DNA of 64,000 bases from NCBI RefSeq assembly GCF_029968035.1, contig NZ_JASCIQ010000009.1, forward strand, positions 1 through 64,000, given 5' to 3'. Made by a program: the position numbers and the translations under genes. A model generated the notes under the pieces. The model made no database searches. It was not told the DNA's origin and saw only the letters and a list, made by a program, of their open reading frames with translations. Source of the DNA: Streptomyces cavernicola (GTDB taxonomy: Bacteria; Actinomycetota; Actinomycetes; Streptomycetales; Streptomycetaceae). How positions within the stretch are numbered: position 1 is the stretch's first letter; the number at the start of each line of letters is the position of its first letter. This document shows positions 61,430 through 64,000 of this stretch, in pieces.

Positions 61430-63217
61430 ATGCCGGGGCGGGACGTGGACGCGGCGCTTGGGATGGCCGGGGCCGGACGGCTCCGCAGCGGGGACCCGGT
61501 GCGGATCGGGGCGTACGTGCCGTTGGGGCTGCTCGGCAGCGGCGGCATGGGGCGGGTCTATCTCGCGCGGCCCACGAGGCAGGGCCCGGAGCGGCTGGCC
61601 GCGGTCAAGGTGATCCGCCCGGAGTACGCGGAGAGCGTCGAGTTCCGGCGGCGGTTCGAGCGGGAGGCGGCCGTGCTCGCCCGGGTGCGCAGTCCGCACG
61701 CGCCGCGGCTGCTCGACACCGGCTTCGACTCCGACCTGTTGTGGATGGCCACCGAGTACCTGCCGGGGCCGAACCTGTCGGAGGCCGTGCACGAGTTCGG
61801 GCCGCTCCCGGCGAGCGCGGTGTGGCGGCTCGTCGGCGAACTGGGCCGGGCCCTGGACGAGTTGACCGCCGCCCAGGTCGTGCACCGGGACCTCAAGCCG
61901 TCCAACGTGATCCTGGGCGCGGACGGCGCGTACGTCATCGACTTCGGGATCTCGCAGGCCGCCGACGCCAGCTCGATCACCACCACGGGCAAAGCCGTCG
62001 GCACGCCCGCGTACATGTCGCCCGAGCGGCTGCGGGACGGGCGGGCCGATGTCGTGTCGGACGTGTTCTCGCTGGCCTGCACGCTGGTGTTCGCGGCGAC
62101 CGGCCGCGCCCCGTTCGGCGACGGCACCGGCGTGGACGTCATGCACCGCGTCGCGTTCGAGGAGCCGTACGCGGACGTCATAGGGGAACTCGTCGCCGTG
62201 GACCCGGACTTGGCGGATCTACTCTCCGCCTGCCTGTCGAAGGAGGCCGGACTGCGGCCCACGCCGGGCGGGCTGAGCGAGGCCGCGGCCGCTCGCCCCT
62301 GGCCGGGGCGGTGGCACGAGCCGCTGCACTCCCAGGTGACGGAGCGCCGCCGCGCGTGCGAAGTGCTCAGCCAGGTGCCGGTGGACGAGACCGTGCAGCT
62401 GCGGATTTCGGCAGCCGGTACGGGGGCCGCCGGACCTGGGGCGAGTGCCGGGGGCTTCGGTTCGGCTGCCGTGGCCGCGTCCGGGCCTGCGTCGCCGCCG
62501 GCCGCTCCCCCGCAGGAGCCCACGCCGGGGCCCGCGCCGGGCGGCACGCTGCCGCGGGAGACGGACGTGCACGACGTGCCGGCCGGGCGGGGACGGAAGC
62601 GGCGGATGTATCTCGCGGTGGTCGCCTCGCTCGCCGTCGTCGCCGTAGCCCTGACCGCGTTCCTGCTGACCCGGCAGGGCGATCCGGAGACCGAGGCGGG
62701 TCCCGAGCCCGCCGGTTCGGTGAGCGCCCCGGACTCTCCAGGGCCCGGGGGCGAGTCCGGACTGGTCTCGCCGCCCCCCACCGACACCGCGCGGGGCGGC
62801 AGTTCGCCGAGCGCGGACGGGGGCGGCCGGGACGCTTCGCCGAGCGCCACCGCGTCCAGCACCCGCCCCGCGAGCCCGACCCGTACGGCATCGGGGAAGC
62901 CCGGCGGCGAGGAGAGCCAGCAGCCCCGGCCGCCGACCGCCACGCCGAAGCCGACCAGACCGAAGCCCCCGTGGATCACGCAGTGCACGTACTACTCGGG
63001 CACCGCCCTGACCCGCTTCGGCGACAAGGGGCAGCGCGTGGTGCAGGTGCAGTGCATCCTCAGCAAGCGCGGGTACGGCATCGGGGGCGCCGGAGTGGAC
63101 GGGCAGTTCGGGGAGGACACCAGAGCCGCCGTGAAGAAGTTCCAGGGCGCCAAGGGCCTTGAGGTCGACGGCGTGGTCGGGCCCAACACCTGGACGGCGC
63201 TGCGCAGTAGAACCTGA
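61430..63217 (+). CDS. Membrane Ser/Thr protein kinase with extracellular peptidoglycan-binding domain
   Basis: Protein of 595 aa from ATG 61430 (GGGGGTGTC upstream). The Hanks kinase domain (about 25-300) has Gly loop LGSGGMGRVY, K60, VVHRDLKPSN (D154) and IDFG (D171). A Pro/Ala linker leads to one membrane helix (RMYLAVVASLAVVAVALTAFLL), then an outer Ser/Thr/Pro-rich stalk and a C-terminal PG_binding_1 domain (about 525-595: VVQVQCILSKRGYGIG, VDGQFGEDTRAAVKKFQ). It may sense cell-wall glycan instead of using PASTA repeats. Confidence 0.92.
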   Translation: MPGRDVDAALGMAGAGRLRSGDPVRIGAYVPLGLLGSGGMGRVYLARPTRQGPERLAAVKVIRPEYAESVEFRRRFEREAAVLARVRSPHAPRLLDTGFDSDLLWMATEYLPGPNLSEAVHEFGPLPASAVWRLVGELGRALDELTAAQVVHRDLKPSNVILGADGAYVIDFGISQAADASSITTTGKAVGTPAYMSPERLRDGRADVVSDVFSLACTLVFAATGRAPFGDGTGVDVMHRVAFEEPYADVIGELVAVDPDLADLLSACLSKEAGLRPTPGGLSEAAAARPWPGRWHEPLHSQVTERRRACEVLSQVPVDETVQLRISAAGTGAAGPGASAGGFGSAAVAASGPASPPAAPPQEPTPGPAPGGTLPRETDVHDVPAGRGRKRRMYLAVVASLAVVAVALTAFLLTRQGDPETEAGPEPAGSVSAPDSPGPGGESGLVSPPPTDTARGGSSPSADGGGRDASPSATASSTRPASPTRTASGKPGGEESQQPRPPTATPKPTRPKPPWITQCTYYSGTALTRFGDKGQRVVQVQCILSKRGYGIGGAGVDGQFGEDTRAAVKKFQGAKGLEVDGVVGPNTWTALRSRT

Positions 63218-63319
63218 GCCCTGCGGGCCGAGACGCCCGTCAAACAGACGCCACTCGGCAGCCGACTCGTGACCTTCGTGGCAGAGAGTGGGGTGGCAGG
63301 ACGAACTGAGGGGGAGCAC

Positions 63320-64000
63320 ATGGCAGGACACGCGGCGGGGTTCCCGGGCGAGGCCGCGCCCGAGCACGACGACAGGATCGGCCCGTACCGGCTGCTCCAC
63401 GTCCTCGGCACGGGCGGCATGGGCCGGGTCCACCTGGCGCGTTCCGAGGGCGGCCGGACCGTCGCCGTGAAGCTGATCAAGCCCGAGCTCGCCGCGGAGC
63501 CGGAGTTCCGGGAGCGGTTCCGCCTGGAGGTCGAGGCGGCCCGCCGGGTGGGCGACCGGTGGACGGCCCCGGTGCTCGACGCCGACACGGAGGCGGACAC
63601 GCCCTGGGTGGCGACGGGGTACATCGCGGGGCCGTCCCTTGAGCACGTCGTCTCCCCGCGCGGCCACGGACCGCTGCCCGAGCTGTCCGTGCGGACCTTG
63701 GCGTACGGGCTCTCCAGCGCGCTGCTCGACATCCACGGCGCGGGCCTTGTGCACCGTGACCTCAAGCCGTCCAACGTGCTCGTGACGATCGACGGGCCGC
63801 GGGTCATCGACTTCGGCATCGCGCGGGCCCTGGACTCCCTGCCCGAGTCCACGCTCACCAGCGCCGGGATGGTGGTGGGCTCGCCCAGCTTCATGTCGCC
63901 GGAGCAGATCAGGGGCGAGCAACTCACCCCGGCCAGCGACGTGTTCTGCATGGGCGCGCTGCTCGCATACGCGGCGACAGGGCGGGCGCCGTTCGGCGGC
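63320..64000 (+). CDS. Ser/Thr protein kinase, 3' end beyond the window
   Basis: Open reading frame from ATG 63320 (GGGGGAGC upstream) to the window end without a stop (227 codons seen). The kinase domain has LGTGGMGRVHLA, VAVKLIKPE, VHRDLKPSNVL and IDFGIARAL, then GSPSFMSPEQ. It lies 102 bp after the previous kinase gene and is probably a paralogue in the same transcript. Its outer domain is not visible. Confidence 0.93.
   Translation, partial: MAGHAAGFPGEAAPEHDDRIGPYRLLHVLGTGGMGRVHLARSEGGRTVAVKLIKPELAAEPEFRERFRLEVEAARRVGDRWTAPVLDADTEADTPWVATGYIAGPSLEHVVSPRGHGPLPELSVRTLAYGLSSALLDIHGAGLVHRDLKPSNVLVTIDGPRVIDFGIARALDSLPESTLTSAGMVVGSPSFMSPEQIRGEQLTPASDVFCMGALLAYAATGRAPFGG

Overview
This window is high-GC actinobacterial chromosome, almost certainly Streptomyces. 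The evidence is strong third-position G/C bias, many GTG starts, abutting ATGA/GTGA gene junctions, a conservon (cvnABCD plus P450), an XRE/DUF397 pair, an LAETG-anchored thioester protein and a DynAB/SsbB sporulation group. Several blocks follow the order I remember from the S. coelicolor SCO2637-SCO2685 region (asd, pepN, csn operon, pknG, ssbB); that synteny is recalled, not computed. The left edge is a poly-G run that looks like a contig end, and the right edge cuts a kinase gene.

Layout. 1-11.2 kb: a restriction-fold/AbiEi-like protein behind three palindromes, a secreted beta-lactamase-fold hydrolase, a Tat-exported metallophosphoesterase, a Nudix hydrolase, a large secreted subtilase, asd, an orphan HicB-like protein and an XRE/DUF397 pair. 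11.2-14.7 kb: an orphan ABC ATPase diverging from pepN. 14.9-21.9 kb: a conservon ending in a P450 that lacks the ExxR motif, convergent with a two-gene terpene cluster whose cyclase closely resembles selina-4(15),7(11)-diene synthase. 22-28.5 kb: a LysR regulator with a DMT exporter, two small proteins, and a secreted GH84-type enzyme. 28.7-30.7 kb: an HNH nuclease and an MscS channel.

31.1-37.9 kb is the csnR-csnEFG-csnH-csnK operon for uptake and intracellular breakdown of chitosan oligosaccharides (ROK repressor with its palindromic operator, ABC importer, GH4 glycosidase, BadF-type kinase). 38.5-49.7 kb is the most interesting block: GlnX, GlnH, an unknown helical protein, PknG, a PP2C phosphatase, a VWA protein and a zinc-ribbon/FHA protein, all on one strand. 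This looks like a complete amino-acid-sensing phosphosignalling system (binding protein, membrane relay, kinase, phosphatase, phosphothreonine reader). Its first gene carries a TTA codon, the only one I found in the window, which suggests bldA control.

49.7-52.6 kb: a PCMT-like methyltransferase, truncated haemoglobin GlbO, an unknown protein and a hotdog thioesterase. 52.6-55.9 kb: EttA and a sortase-anchored thioester adhesin. 56.1-60.9 kb: dynA-dynB-ssbB, linked to sporulation septation and chromosome segregation. 61.2-64 kb: tRNA-Arg(TCT) followed by two membrane-type Ser/Thr kinases. Six gaps (about 1.3, 9.9, 25, 28.5, 30.8 and 38 kb) are filled by one family of mosaic intergenic repeats, some of which form perfect hairpins between convergent genes. 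No insertion sequence, integrase or CRISPR array was seen.
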